Shown: in pieces, positions 1 to 7,734 of the stretch | Layout: each line of letters opens with the position of its first letter | How positions within the stretch are numbered: position 1 is the stretch's first letter | Assembly: GCF_000270245.1 (NCBI RefSeq) | Contig: NC_015635.1 | Span: 2,046,001-2,110,000 of the forward strand | Direction: 5' to 3' | From: Microlunatus phosphovorus NM-1 | GTDB taxonomy: Bacteria; Actinomycetota; Actinomycetes; Propionibacteriales; Propionibacteriaceae | DNA length: 64,000 nt | Notes under the pieces: model-generated | The model's database searches: none | What the model was told of the DNA's origin: nothing | The model's input: the letters and a program-made list of their open reading frames with translations, nothing else | Translations under genes and position numbers: made by a program

Positions 1-429
1 ATCGTGCGAGCGGTGCTACCCGGAGAGGCAGGCCGCTCGCTCGTCGAACTGGCTCCCGCCCCATCGGCGGCCGAGGCCGCCGGTCGGGGACTGCCCGAAC
101 CGGCGGAGGAACGGGAGCAGCTCTCGACGTATCTCGAGCTTCTCCATCGCGCCCACGCACGTGACTCCCGGGTGGTCGGTACGGCGACCGGTTCGGCGTA
201 CCGGCTGTGGCAGGCGAGCCGTTTCACCTCGTTGCGAGCGCTGATGTCCTGGCAGATCGGACAGCTCGGATTCGGTGCTCAGGCGGTGCTGGATCTGCAG
301 GCGATCGCGTGGCCCGACCGGCTGCAGGCACTGACCCTGGTGTTGCGGGGAGTCGCGGACGGGCGCCCGCTGGAGACGGTGACAGCCGAAGCCGCCGGTA
401 TCGCGGCAGCCGCATTGCAGCTCAGGTGA
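1..429 (+). CDS. C-terminal part of an unidentified protein
   Basis: The reading frame is open from the first base of the window to a TGA at 427-429, so the start lies upstream. The visible 142 codons are alanine- and leucine-rich with no transmembrane stretch and no motif I recognise. The second half (RLWQASRFTSLRAL, then SWQIGQLGFGAQAVLDL) looks like helical packing. It is on the strand opposite the flavoenzyme operon and ends about 40 bp from that operon's 3' end, so the two converge. I cannot assign a function. Confidence 0.5.
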   Translation: MVRAVLPGEAGRSLVELAPAPSAAEAAGRGLPEPAEEREQLSTYLELLHRAHARDSRVVGTATGSAYRLWQASRFTSLRALMSWQIGQLGFGAQAVLDLQAIAWPDRLQALTLVLRGVADGRPLETVTAEAAGIAAAALQLR

Positions 430-470
430 ACAGCAGCTGCCGACCCTGGACGTCAGTTCGCCAGCCGCTT

Positions 471-1408
471 CTATGAATGGATGTCGGAAGGTGACATCGA
501 GGCCTGCTTCGAAGCGTCACCTCGTTCCGACGACACGATCTGTCGGACACCTGGGGCGATCTCCATGGCGAAGCGGCTGATCATGCTGGGATCGTCGGTG
601 CCGAGGATGAAGGTGCTGATGCCGGCGGTCAGCGTCAGCTCGCAGAGTTCGCCGATCCACTGCTCGACGGGCCCGCTGAGAAATCCGGTACTGCGCGAAC
701 AGATCTCCCCGGAGATGTTGTAGAGCCGGCGTACCTGCCTGGGGCTGCGTCCCGCGACGTCAGCCGCCCGGTGATCTGGGCCTGGGCGGCGCCGAGTCCC
801 TCCGGCGGGAGATAGCTGCTGGAGGGAAGCCAGCCGTCCGCGGCCCGCCCGGTGAGTCGCAGCATCCGCGGCTGGTACGCGCCGAGCCAGATCTCCACGC
901 GATGCGCCGGCGCGGGTCCGCGCTGGCCGTTGACCTGATAGCGCGCTCCGGTATGGGTGACAGGAGTTCCGGTCGAGGTGTCCCACAACTCACGCAGGAT
1001 GGCGATCGCCTCGGCGAGAGCGTCGACAGACTCGGCCGGGGTCTGGTGAGGAGCGCCCATGCCCTCGATCTCGTCGCGGAAGACGGCCGCCCCTGCGCCG
1101 AGCCCGAGGTCAAGGCGGCCACCACTGAGCAGATCGAGGCTGGCGCCGGCGCGGGCCAGCACGGCGGGTGGCCGAAGTGGCAGGTTGAGCACACAAGGCG
1201 CCAATCGGATCCGCGTGGTGGCCGCGGCGACACAGGACAGCAGGGTCCAGGTGTCGAGGAACTGCGGCAGGTACGGGTGATCTTGGAAGGCGATCAGGTC
1301 CAGCCCCACCTGCTCGGCCTGCTTGGCCAACGTCACGGATCGTCGGGGATCGCTGCTGGTCGGTGCCGGGAACGCACCGAACGTCAGCTTGTGTCCGTAG
1401 TCGGGCAT
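471..1408 (-). pseudogene. LLM-class flavin-dependent monooxygenase, frameshifted
   Basis: Luciferase-like (bacterial luciferase/F420-type) oxidoreductase, last gene of the 4892-to-471 minus-strand operon. The ATG at 1408 follows a strong AAAGGAGG. The N-terminal frame carries the family's barrel strands (LTFGAFPAP, LIAFQDHPY, IRLAPCVLNLPLRPPAVLA, GGRLDLGLGAG). Near 755-770 the homology jumps to the next frame, where GRSPRQVRRLYNISGE and the final helices continue to a TAG at 471. Adding one base would restore a protein of about 312 residues. Either the gene is recently inactivated or the sequence has a one-base error. Family members oxidise small organics with FMNH2 or F420H2; the substrate is unknown. 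Confidence 0.75.
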
Positions 1409-1453
1409 GTTGCCTACCTCCTTTACGACGCGTCGGTCGAGGTGTCGGTTTCG

Positions 1454-1942
1454 TCAGTGGATCCCCGGCCCCGGTCGGGTCGGTGCGGCGCCGTCACTGC
1501 TCGGGCCGGTCTGCTCGAGGTGGTAATAGCGGTAATGACGGCTGACGTAGCGCCAGCCGTCCGTCGTTCGGGTCAGGACGTCGTCGTAGCGGGCGTAGTT
1601 GAAGTAGGCGCGGCCGCCGGTTTCGTCGATGGCGTGCTCGGAGACCGTCCAGGAGCTGGTGGCTCGATCTGAGTCGACAGCGACGACAGGGGCGTGCGGC
1701 ATCTGCACGAAGAAGCTCCACGTCGACCGCAGACTGGCCCGGGTGCCGGCGATGGCGTCGACGCCTTCGATGTGCAGGTTCATCTGTTCGTCGATGACCC
1801 AGACCCCGTCGTCCGTCCACAGCTCGCGGAAGGCTGCGCCGTCGTCCCGGTTGCAGGCGTCTGCGAACCGGTAGCCCAGATCACGGATGTCTTGCTCGTC
1901 GCGGAGTCTCGTCAGGCTTGGTGCACTGCGTACGTCTGTCAT
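1454..1942 (-). CDS. SnoaL-like (NTF2-fold) protein
   Basis: A 162-residue protein of the SnoaL_4/NTF2-like family: a helix with RLRDEQDIRDLGYRFADACN, then DGAAFRELWTDDGVWV, a cone-shaped beta barrel, and the terminal strand GWRYVSRHYRYYH. Such proteins are small hydrolases, isomerases or dehydratases, or non-catalytic partners of monooxygenases on ring substrates. The ATG at 1942 follows AAAGGAG at good spacing. It lies third in the flavoenzyme operon, 98 bp after the amine oxidase and 45 bp before the monooxygenase, so a role in the same substrate pathway is likely. The specific reaction cannot be read from the sequence. Confidence 0.8.
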   Translation of the reverse strand: MTDVRSAPSLTRLRDEQDIRDLGYRFADACNRDDGAAFRELWTDDGVWVIDEQMNLHIEGVDAIAGTRASLRSTWSFFVQMPHAPVVAVDSDRATSSWTVSEHAIDETGGRAYFNYARYDDVLTRTTDGWRYVSRHYRYYHLEQTGPSSDGAAPTRPGPGIH

Positions 1943-2040
1943 GGCTGTTCTTCTCCTTTGGTATGTGCTGGCCCTCTGGGGTGCGCTGGATTCTCTGGGG
2001 TACGCAGGCGCGGACGGTGAACGGGTAGGCAGCGGATGCC

Positions 2041-3537
2041 TCACGAATCGGCATGGTGAATCTCCTCCACGACGCGTTCGGCAGACTCCAGAGCGCCGTT
2101 CATCCAGGCGATCCACAAGGACGTGTGCTCGCCGGCGAAGTGGATGCGACCCTCCGGTTGCTGCATGGCGGGCAACATCCAGTGCAGGTCGCCGGATGGT
2201 GTCCAGCCCCAGCCGTCGCTGGCCCAACGGTCCTCCTGCCACGCCTTGTGGGCGACGGCGACCACCTGCTCGGTCAGCCCGGGCAGTACGCGATCGAGAA
2301 GACGACGCATGGCCTGCACCCGGCCCGGGCCGTGGGCGGCGAAGGTCAACGCCTCGGTGTCGAACATGTAGGCATGCAGCATCCCGAGACCCGGCTGCCG
2401 CTGCTGGGAGCTGGTGTTCCAGACCCGACCGGCCATGGTGTCGGTGCCGACCAGGTCGAGCCCGCCGAGTCGACCGAGCGGATCGTGTTCCCAGAACCGG
2501 CTGTGGGTCTGGAAATAGCAGCGGGCAGCCGGCATGTAGGCGAGGTTGCGGATGGCGCGGTGCTTCCGCTGCGAGAAACCGGCGTCGAGGCGTACGTTGC
2601 GCAGCGGTGCGAACGGCAGGGCGCACACGCAGCGGTCCACCTGCAGTTCGTGGCCGCCGGTCCGGTCCCGGTAGCCGATCGTGACGCCGTGGCGATCCTG
2701 GGCGATCCGGACGACCTCGCTGCCGTACTTGACGCGGCTCCCGAGGGCGGCGGCCATGGCGTACGGGAGCCGGTCGTTGCCGCCCTGGATGCTGGTGAGC
2801 CGCTCCCCGCTCTGCAGCGACTCCACGGCGAAGCCGGCGGCGGCGTTGACCCGGGCGATGCGTCCGTTCTGCGCATAGAACCAGTCCCGCCACGCCAGTG
2901 AGGCGCCGCGTCGTCGCAGATAGCCGTCCATGGTGTGCCGGTCGAGTCGGCGCGCCGAGGGCACGCTGCCCGGCCAGCCGGGAGTGTCCAGATCGCCGAG
3001 CTCGTCGAACCCGGGTTCCACGTAGTCGGGGAACCGGGCAGCCGGGTCCGGCTGCTCGGAGGGATGCAGGCCGGGGATCGGCCAGGGCTGCCCGTCCGCG
3101 GGTGGCAGGAAGCGCCGGCCGCGGAGGTGGACGGCGCTGGGCCCCTCGTCGTAGGGCGACAGCGTCAGACCGAATTCGCGGACGTACTTCTGGGTGTAGG
3201 TGTGGGTCTCGAAGATGCGCACCGCCCCCATCTCGGCGTGTCCGCCACGACGGAAGCCGTCGCGCACGGTCTCGACGCGTCCGCCCGGCCGGTCCTGGGC
3301 CTCGAGCACGATCACCTCGTATCCCCGCCTGGTCAGCTGATACGCCGCGGCCAGACCGGCGAGTCCGGCACCCAGGACGGCGATGCATTTCCGTCGGCGA
3401 TCGGTGGGCTCGGCCTGCGCCGGCGTGGGCAGCTGTCCGGCCAACGGCAGCGCTGCCCCGGCCGCGAGGGCACCGAGGAAGGTCCGTCGATCCAGTCCAC
3501 GGGTCATACGTCCGGGGGTCATGGGTCCGGGTGTCAT
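2041..3537 (-). CDS. Tat-exported flavin amine oxidase
   Basis: A flavin monoamine/L-amino-acid oxidase-like protein of 498 residues. The N-terminus has a twin-arginine signal (DRRTFLGALAAGAALPLAG, then a PAQA cleavage region), so the enzyme is probably folded with FAD and exported. The Rossmann FAD motif GAGLAGLAAAYQLTRRGYEV is near residues 50-70, followed by PGGRVETV, and the C-terminal FAD motif GRIHFAGEHTS is present. The first ATG at 3537 overlaps the stop of the preceding oxidase by 4 bp (ATGA), implying translational coupling; ATGs at 3522 and 3507 are alternatives. It should oxidise an amine or amino acid outside the membrane, releasing H2O2. The substrate is unknown. Confidence 0.85.
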   Translation of the reverse strand: MTPGPMTPGRMTRGLDRRTFLGALAAGAALPLAGQLPTPAQAEPTDRRRKCIAVLGAGLAGLAAAYQLTRRGYEVIVLEAQDRPGGRVETVRDGFRRGGHAEMGAVRIFETHTYTQKYVREFGLTLSPYDEGPSAVHLRGRRFLPPADGQPWPIPGLHPSEQPDPAARFPDYVEPGFDELGDLDTPGWPGSVPSARRLDRHTMDGYLRRRGASLAWRDWFYAQNGRIARVNAAAGFAVESLQSGERLTSIQGGNDRLPYAMAAALGSRVKYGSEVVRIAQDRHGVTIGYRDRTGGHELQVDRCVCALPFAPLRNVRLDAGFSQRKHRAIRNLAYMPAARCYFQTHSRFWEHDPLGRLGGLDLVGTDTMAGRVWNTSSQQRQPGLGMLHAYMFDTEALTFAAHGPGRVQAMRRLLDRVLPGLTEQVVAVAHKAWQEDRWASDGWGWTPSGDLHWMLPAMQQPEGRIHFAGEHTSLWIAWMNGALESAERVVEEIHHADS

Positions 3538-4892
3538 GCTGCGAGTCCTTCCGGGGTGATGTTGAGGTTGTGGCGGAACAGGTTCTGAGGGTCGTACGCG
3601 GTCTTGACGGCGCGGAGCCGGGCGAACGTCGGACCGGGATAGGCGGCCTGGATGCGGTCGTCGCCGGGGCCGAGGAAGTTGACGTAGGCGCCCGCGACGC
3701 CCTGGTCGAGGTCGGCCCGCACCTGCCGCGCCCATCGGTCCGCCCAGCCGAGGCCCGGCTCGTCGCCGTGCACGATCATGACCAGCACGGGCGCGTCCCG
3801 GTGCGCGTACGCGGTCTCGTCGGCCGGCCGGTCCCCGATCGCCCCGCCGAGGACGCGGAACTGCACCAGCCGCAGCGGCGACCGGGCCTCGGCGAGATGG
3901 CCGAGGATCGCCGCGCCGGCGGTCTCGTCGATCCGGTTCACGAACAGCGTCTGCAGAGCCGGCCGCGTCCCGCGGTCGGGTGTCTCCTCGAGCAGGGCCG
4001 GGTACGGCATCGGCTGCAGCTGGTCGAGCAGAGGCGTGGCGACCCGGCGGAGCGGACGGACGGCGGCTTCGGCGACAGCCGGATCGGTGTGGCACACGCG
4101 GGCCATCAGCACCGGGCGGCCAACCTGCTCCGGCGGGATGCCGGGCAACGGTGGCGCCGGGAGGATGTTCACGATGACGGTCAGCTCGCGATCGGCGCCG
4201 GCGCAGACACCGGCGACCTCGGCGATGATCCGGGGCGTCGCGGACAGCACCAGCAACCCGCCGTACACCTCGGCCACCCGGGCCAGGCGGTATCGGAACC
4301 GGGTGACGACGCCGAAGTTCCCGCCGCCGCCCCGGATCGCCCAGAACAGGTCCGCGTCGTGAGCCGGATCGACGAGGCGGGTCTGACCCTCGGCGGTGAC
4401 GATCTCGGCCGCGAGCAGGTTGTCGATGGTCAGGCCGTGCCGGCGGGCGAGGAAGCCGACCCCGCCGCCCAGGGTGAGTCCGGAGATGGCGGTGCTGGGG
4501 GTGTCGCCGAATCCGACCGCGGTGCCGTGCCGGCCGAGCGCGTCGGTCAGCGTCCCGGCGGTGTGACCGCTGCCGACCCAGGCGGTGTGGTCGCTGAGTT
4601 CGAGATCGATCCCGGTCAGGCTGCGTACGTCGAGCAGCAGCCCTTCGCCGGTGCTGTGCGCGGTGTGGCCGCCGCCCCGGACCTGCAGCGGTGTGCCGCT
4701 GTTGGCTGCCACACTCACCGTGGCCGCGACGGCGGCGGCATGACGGGGCCGGACGACGGCTGCGGGTCGCCCGATCCGATGACGGAAGAACGGGGTCCGG
4801 GACTCGTCGTACCCGGGATCGTCCGACGTCAGCACGGACCCGTCGACGACGGAGCGGAGCGTGCCGGTGAGATCGGGTCGGGTCAGACGCAT
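3534..4892 (-). CDS. FAD-linked oxidase, berberine-bridge (BBE) type
   Basis: A 452-residue FAD_binding_4/BBE oxidoreductase. The flavin-binding half contains VRGGGHTAHSTGEG (the His is the expected covalent FAD attachment near residue 74), GGGVGFLARRHGLTIDN and WAIRGGGGNFGVVTRF. The C-terminus has the BBE motif (YVNFLGPGDD, later FARLRAVKTAYDPQNLFRHNLNI). The ATG at 4892 is chosen because GGAGG lies 8 bases upstream; the GTG at 4901 falls inside that ribosome site. First gene of the four-gene minus-strand operon. A perfect palindrome 73 bp upstream probably controls it together with the divergent hydrolase. A related enzyme is encoded at 21395-22756. Confidence 0.88.
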   Translation of the reverse strand: MRLTRPDLTGTLRSVVDGSVLTSDDPGYDESRTPFFRHRIGRPAAVVRPRHAAAVAATVSVAANSGTPLQVRGGGHTAHSTGEGLLLDVRSLTGIDLELSDHTAWVGSGHTAGTLTDALGRHGTAVGFGDTPSTAISGLTLGGGVGFLARRHGLTIDNLLAAEIVTAEGQTRLVDPAHDADLFWAIRGGGGNFGVVTRFRYRLARVAEVYGGLLVLSATPRIIAEVAGVCAGADRELTVIVNILPAPPLPGIPPEQVGRPVLMARVCHTDPAVAEAAVRPLRRVATPLLDQLQPMPYPALLEETPDRGTRPALQTLFVNRIDETAGAAILGHLAEARSPLRLVQFRVLGGAIGDRPADETAYAHRDAPVLVMIVHGDEPGLGWADRWARQVRADLDQGVAGAYVNFLGPGDDRIQAAYPGPTFARLRAVKTAYDPQNLFRHNLNITPEGLAA

Positions 4893-4964
4893 GAGCTGCA
4901 CCTCCAGGGAGGGTCGGATGGCGAAGATGTCTTCACCGTCCCTCGGCGACCGCTGGCGCCCTAT

Positions 4965-4978
4965 CCCTCGATCGAGGG
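4965..4978. promoter_or_regulatory. Palindromic operator, site A
   Basis: CCCTCGATCGAGGG is a perfect 14-bp palindrome in the 172-bp gap between the divergent oxidase operon (starts 4892) and hydrolase (starts 5065). The same core recurs at 6498 and, diverged, at 9463 and 11109. Its place and symmetry suit a dimeric LuxR-type regulator such as the one encoded at 6565. Binding is inferred. Confidence 0.6.
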
Positions 4979-5064
4979 GATGTGAAACCGGAGCACCCCT
5001 GGTGACCCGAGCATCCTGGTGACATGGACTCTGCTGTCGAAGACCGACGACGAAGGGAGCCGTG

Positions 5065-5976
5065 ATGACGGCGAGCGAGCTCGAGATCGGAGTCGAGGGT
5101 GGCGTGCTGACCGGACTGGACTTCGGCGGTCACGGGCCAGGCGTGCTGTTGGTGCACGGCAGCGGGCACAATGCCGCAGCCTGGACCGACGTCGCCAGCC
5201 GACTCGTCGACCGATGTCACCCGATCGCGGTGGACCTGCGCGGCCATGGGCAGAACCGGCTCGACTCCAGCGATCCCGAGCAGTATTGGCGCGACCTCGG
5301 GGCGGTGCTGGAAGCCTGTGCCTGGGACCGTCCGGTGCTGGTGGGCCACTCCACCGGCGGGTACGCGGTGGCGGCGCTGACCGCCAGCGGGCTGGCGACG
5401 CCGGCGGCCTTGTGCGTCGTCGACGGGATGGTGCTGGACGACCGCGCGACCGCACTGGAGCAGCAGGCGGCGCTGCGCTCGGCCGAGTCGGTAGAGCAGT
5501 TGCAGCGGATCTTCCGCTACGGCTGGCGCGCCGACGACGCGGAGCTGGAGCACTACGTCGAGCAGTGCCTCCGTGAGGCCGACACCGACTGGCTCAACGC
5601 GGGTGCTCGGCACGGTCTCGTGGAGTCGGTGATCCGGCGATCCTTCGTTCCCGCCACCGGGGGCGGAATGGTGGGAGGAATCGACACTGCGCAGTGGGTC
5701 CGCAGACCCACCACCGAGGAGATCGCGGCCGTCACCGACGTGGAGCCCGAGGCAGCCGTCTTCCCGAGCCGGGACCTGTACGACCGCATCGACTGCCCGA
5801 TGAGGATCGTGCTCGCCACCGACGGCTTCTACGCCGCCCGGCGCCCGGAGGTGGAGGCGATCGTCGCGCTCCGTCCCGCGCGACGACTGACCGTCGTCGA
5901 CGCCAACCACAACGTGCCGATGACCCGTCCCGACCAGTTGGCCGACATCATCCTCGACGTCCTGGCCGACGTTTAG
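5065..5976 (+). CDS. Alpha/beta hydrolase
   Basis: A 303-residue alpha/beta-hydrolase-fold enzyme. It has the oxyanion-hole strand VLLVHGSGHNAAAW, the strand IAVDLRGHGQNR, the nucleophile elbow GHSTGG (Ser near residue 96) and the catalytic His in VVDANHNVPM (near residue 283). An Asp in VLATDGFY is a candidate third member. The ATG at 5065 follows AAGGGAG; the GTG at 5062 is too close to it. It diverges from the flavoenzyme operon across site A, so the two are likely co-induced. It probably cleaves an ester, lactone or C-C bond in the same pathway. The stop codon is the first base triplet of the downstream tandem repeat. Confidence 0.85.
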   Translation: MTASELEIGVEGGVLTGLDFGGHGPGVLLVHGSGHNAAAWTDVASRLVDRCHPIAVDLRGHGQNRLDSSDPEQYWRDLGAVLEACAWDRPVLVGHSTGGYAVAALTASGLATPAALCVVDGMVLDDRATALEQQAALRSAESVEQLQRIFRYGWRADDAELEHYVEQCLREADTDWLNAGARHGLVESVIRRSFVPATGGGMVGGIDTAQWVRRPTTEEIAAVTDVEPEAAVFPSRDLYDRIDCPMRIVLATDGFYAARRPEVEAIVALRPARRLTVVDANHNVPMTRPDQLADIILDVLADV

Positions 5977-6491
5977 TCGTCGACTCGCTGTTCGGCTGCG
6001 CTCCCAAGACTCTGTCTTCACTCCTCACTCGCGACGAAAGACATGTCGCTCGCTCGTCGCTCCAGACAGAGCCGTCGCTCCGCCTCACGGCCGCTCGCGA
6101 CGGGGTCGTCGACTCGCTGTTCGGCTGCGCTCCCAAGACTCTGTCTTCACTCCTCACTCGCGACGAAAGACATGTCGCTCGCTCGTCGCTCCAGACAGAG
6201 CCGTCGCTCCGCCTCACGGCCGCTCGCGACGGGGTCGTCGACTCGCTGTTCGGCTGCGCTCCCAAGACTCTGTCTTCACTCCTCACTCGCGACGAAAGAC
6301 ATGTCGCTCGCTCGTCGCTCCAGACAGAGCCGTCGCTCCGCCTCACGGCCGCTCGCGACGGGGTCGTCGACTCGCTGTTCGGCTGCGCTCCCAAGACTCT
6401 GTCTTCACTCCTCACTCGCGACGAAAGACATGTCGCTCGCTCGTCGCTCCAGACAGAGCCGTCGCTCCGCCTCACGGCCGCTCGCGACGGG
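5976..6491. repeat. Four tandem copies of a 129-bp unit
   Basis: Units begin at 5976, 6105, 6234 and 6363 with GTCGTCGACTCGCTGTTCGG and run head to tail with no spacer. The copies look identical. Each contains arms CTCTGTCT (6010-6017 in copy 1) and AGACAGAG (6064-6071) that could pair. Because 129 is a multiple of three, several frames stay open through all four copies on both strands, but they show no protein-like signal. The array fills the space between the hydrolase stop and operator B. Diverged members of the same family occur at 37957-38112 and 38784-39040. Confidence 0.9.
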
Positions 6492-6497
6492 GTCGCA

Positions 6498-6513
6498 CCC
6501 CTCGATCGAGGGG
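6498..6513. promoter_or_regulatory. Palindromic operator, site B
   Basis: CCCCTCGATCGAGGGG is a perfect 16-bp palindrome just after the last repeat unit and 51 bp before the LuxR regulator start. It shares its 14-bp core with site A. The position suggests autoregulation. Confidence 0.6.
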
Positions 6514-6564
6514 AATTCGCCGGAAAGCTGGGTAGGCACGGCGGCCGGGGGTAGGACTGTAGGT

Positions 6565-7734
6565 ATGAATGCCGTCTTGTCCGCGGCGGAGGCGCGGCGT
6601 CAGAGGGCCGAACTGCTGCACCAGATCTCGACTGCCAGCAGCGTGACCGAGGTGTTCGCTGTCGCATCCCGCCGGCTGCACGAGCTGGTGCCGCACGATG
6701 CCGCAGCCTGGGTCACGACCGACCCGGCGACCGGCTTCCCCAGCGCACCCAGCCTGCTCGACGACTTCTCCGGACCGATGGACGTGTGCACCGCGCACTG
6801 GCATCGGGAATGGATGGAACCTGACGTCAACCTGTTCCGCAGGTTGGCCCGAGCGGAGCGTCCAGCGGGCGCGCTGCTGGCCACCGCAGTCGATCCCGAG
6901 CGCAGCCCGCGCTTCCGTGGGTTCATGCAACCACTCGGGTTCGCCGACGACCTGCGTGCGGTGTTCCGGGTCGGCGAGACTCCGTGGGCGGTGACCACGC
7001 TCTGGCGGCGGGAGGGACAGCCCGCCTTCAGCGCCACCGAGGCCGGGCTGGTCGCGGACCTGTCCGCGCCGCTGGGTGACGCGGTACGCCGCCTCGTACG
7101 TGAGGACCTGGTGCGCAGGGACCTCGAGCGTGAGGGCCTCGGGGTGAACGTCACCGCGGGTGGGGAGCGGCCCGGTCTGTTCCTGTTCGACGCTCGCGGT
7201 CGGCTGGTGTCGGTCAACGAACACGCGGCCGCCTGGCTGGACGAGTTGCCTCGGCAGGAGCTGGTGCCGACTCAGTTCGGGCTGCAGTTGCCGCTCTGGC
7301 TGCTGGTCACCGCGGTCCGGGCCCGCGATTCGCTGGCGGCGGGCGGTGATGGGCTGGCGCAAACCCGGGTCCGATCCCGCGCAGGTCGCTGGCTGGTCGG
7401 CCACGCGGCGGCTACTCGCGACGCGGCGGGGGAGCCGGCTGGCGCGGCGGTCACCATCGAACCGGCCAGCCCGGCCCTCGTGGCGCCGATCGCGGTCGAG
7501 GCGTACGGTCTGACCGCCCGCGAACGGGAGATCACCCGGCAGATCGCTCGCGGCGCCGGGACGGACGAGATCGCGACCAGCCTGTTCCTGTCGCCCCACA
7601 CGGTGCGCGACCACGTGAAGTCGATCCTGAACAAGGTGGGCGTGTCGAGCCGCGGCGAGGTGGTCGCGGCCCTGTACACCGAGCAGTTCGAGCCGGCTCA
7701 CTTCGCCGGCTTCGACGGCACTCACACCGGCTGA
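6565..7734 (+). CDS. LuxR-family regulator with GAF-like N-terminus
   Basis: A 389-residue regulator. Residues about 1-180 resemble a GAF-type sensor as found in many actinobacterial LuxR proteins, and a middle segment (GLFLFDARGRLVSVNEHAAAW) resembles a PAS-like domain. The C-terminal LuxR helix-turn-helix spans about 315-378 (LTAREREITRQIARG, then SLFLSPHTVRDHVKSILNKV). The ATG at 6565 has only a weak ribosome site, but in-frame ATGs further upstream lie within the repeat array. It ends 13 bp inside the 3' end of the converging GMC gene. A paralogue with the same layout is at 22938. It is the likely reader of the CCCTC palindromes; the ligand is unknown. Confidence 0.85.
   Translation: MNAVLSAAEARRQRAELLHQISTASSVTEVFAVASRRLHELVPHDAAAWVTTDPATGFPSAPSLLDDFSGPMDVCTAHWHREWMEPDVNLFRRLARAERPAGALLATAVDPERSPRFRGFMQPLGFADDLRAVFRVGETPWAVTTLWRREGQPAFSATEAGLVADLSAPLGDAVRRLVREDLVRRDLEREGLGVNVTAGGERPGLFLFDARGRLVSVNEHAAAWLDELPRQELVPTQFGLQLPLWLLVTAVRARDSLAAGGDGLAQTRVRSRAGRWLVGHAAATRDAAGEPAGAAVTIEPASPALVAPIAVEAYGLTAREREITRQIARGAGTDEIATSLFLSPHTVRDHVKSILNKVGVSSRGEVVAALYTEQFEPAHFAGFDGTHTG

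Noticed and set aside
2898-4985. Long open frame opposite the BBE/amine-oxidase genes
   Set aside because: It is antisense to well-recognised enzymes, has arginine-rich composition typical of GC shadow frames, and no homology.
5976-6491. CRISPR-like array
   Set aside because: Units are 129 bp, contiguous and without spacers, and no cas genes are present.
5694-6667. Repeat-containing open frames on both strands as genes
   Set aside because: The unit length is a multiple of three, so frames stay open by arithmetic; no start signals or domains.
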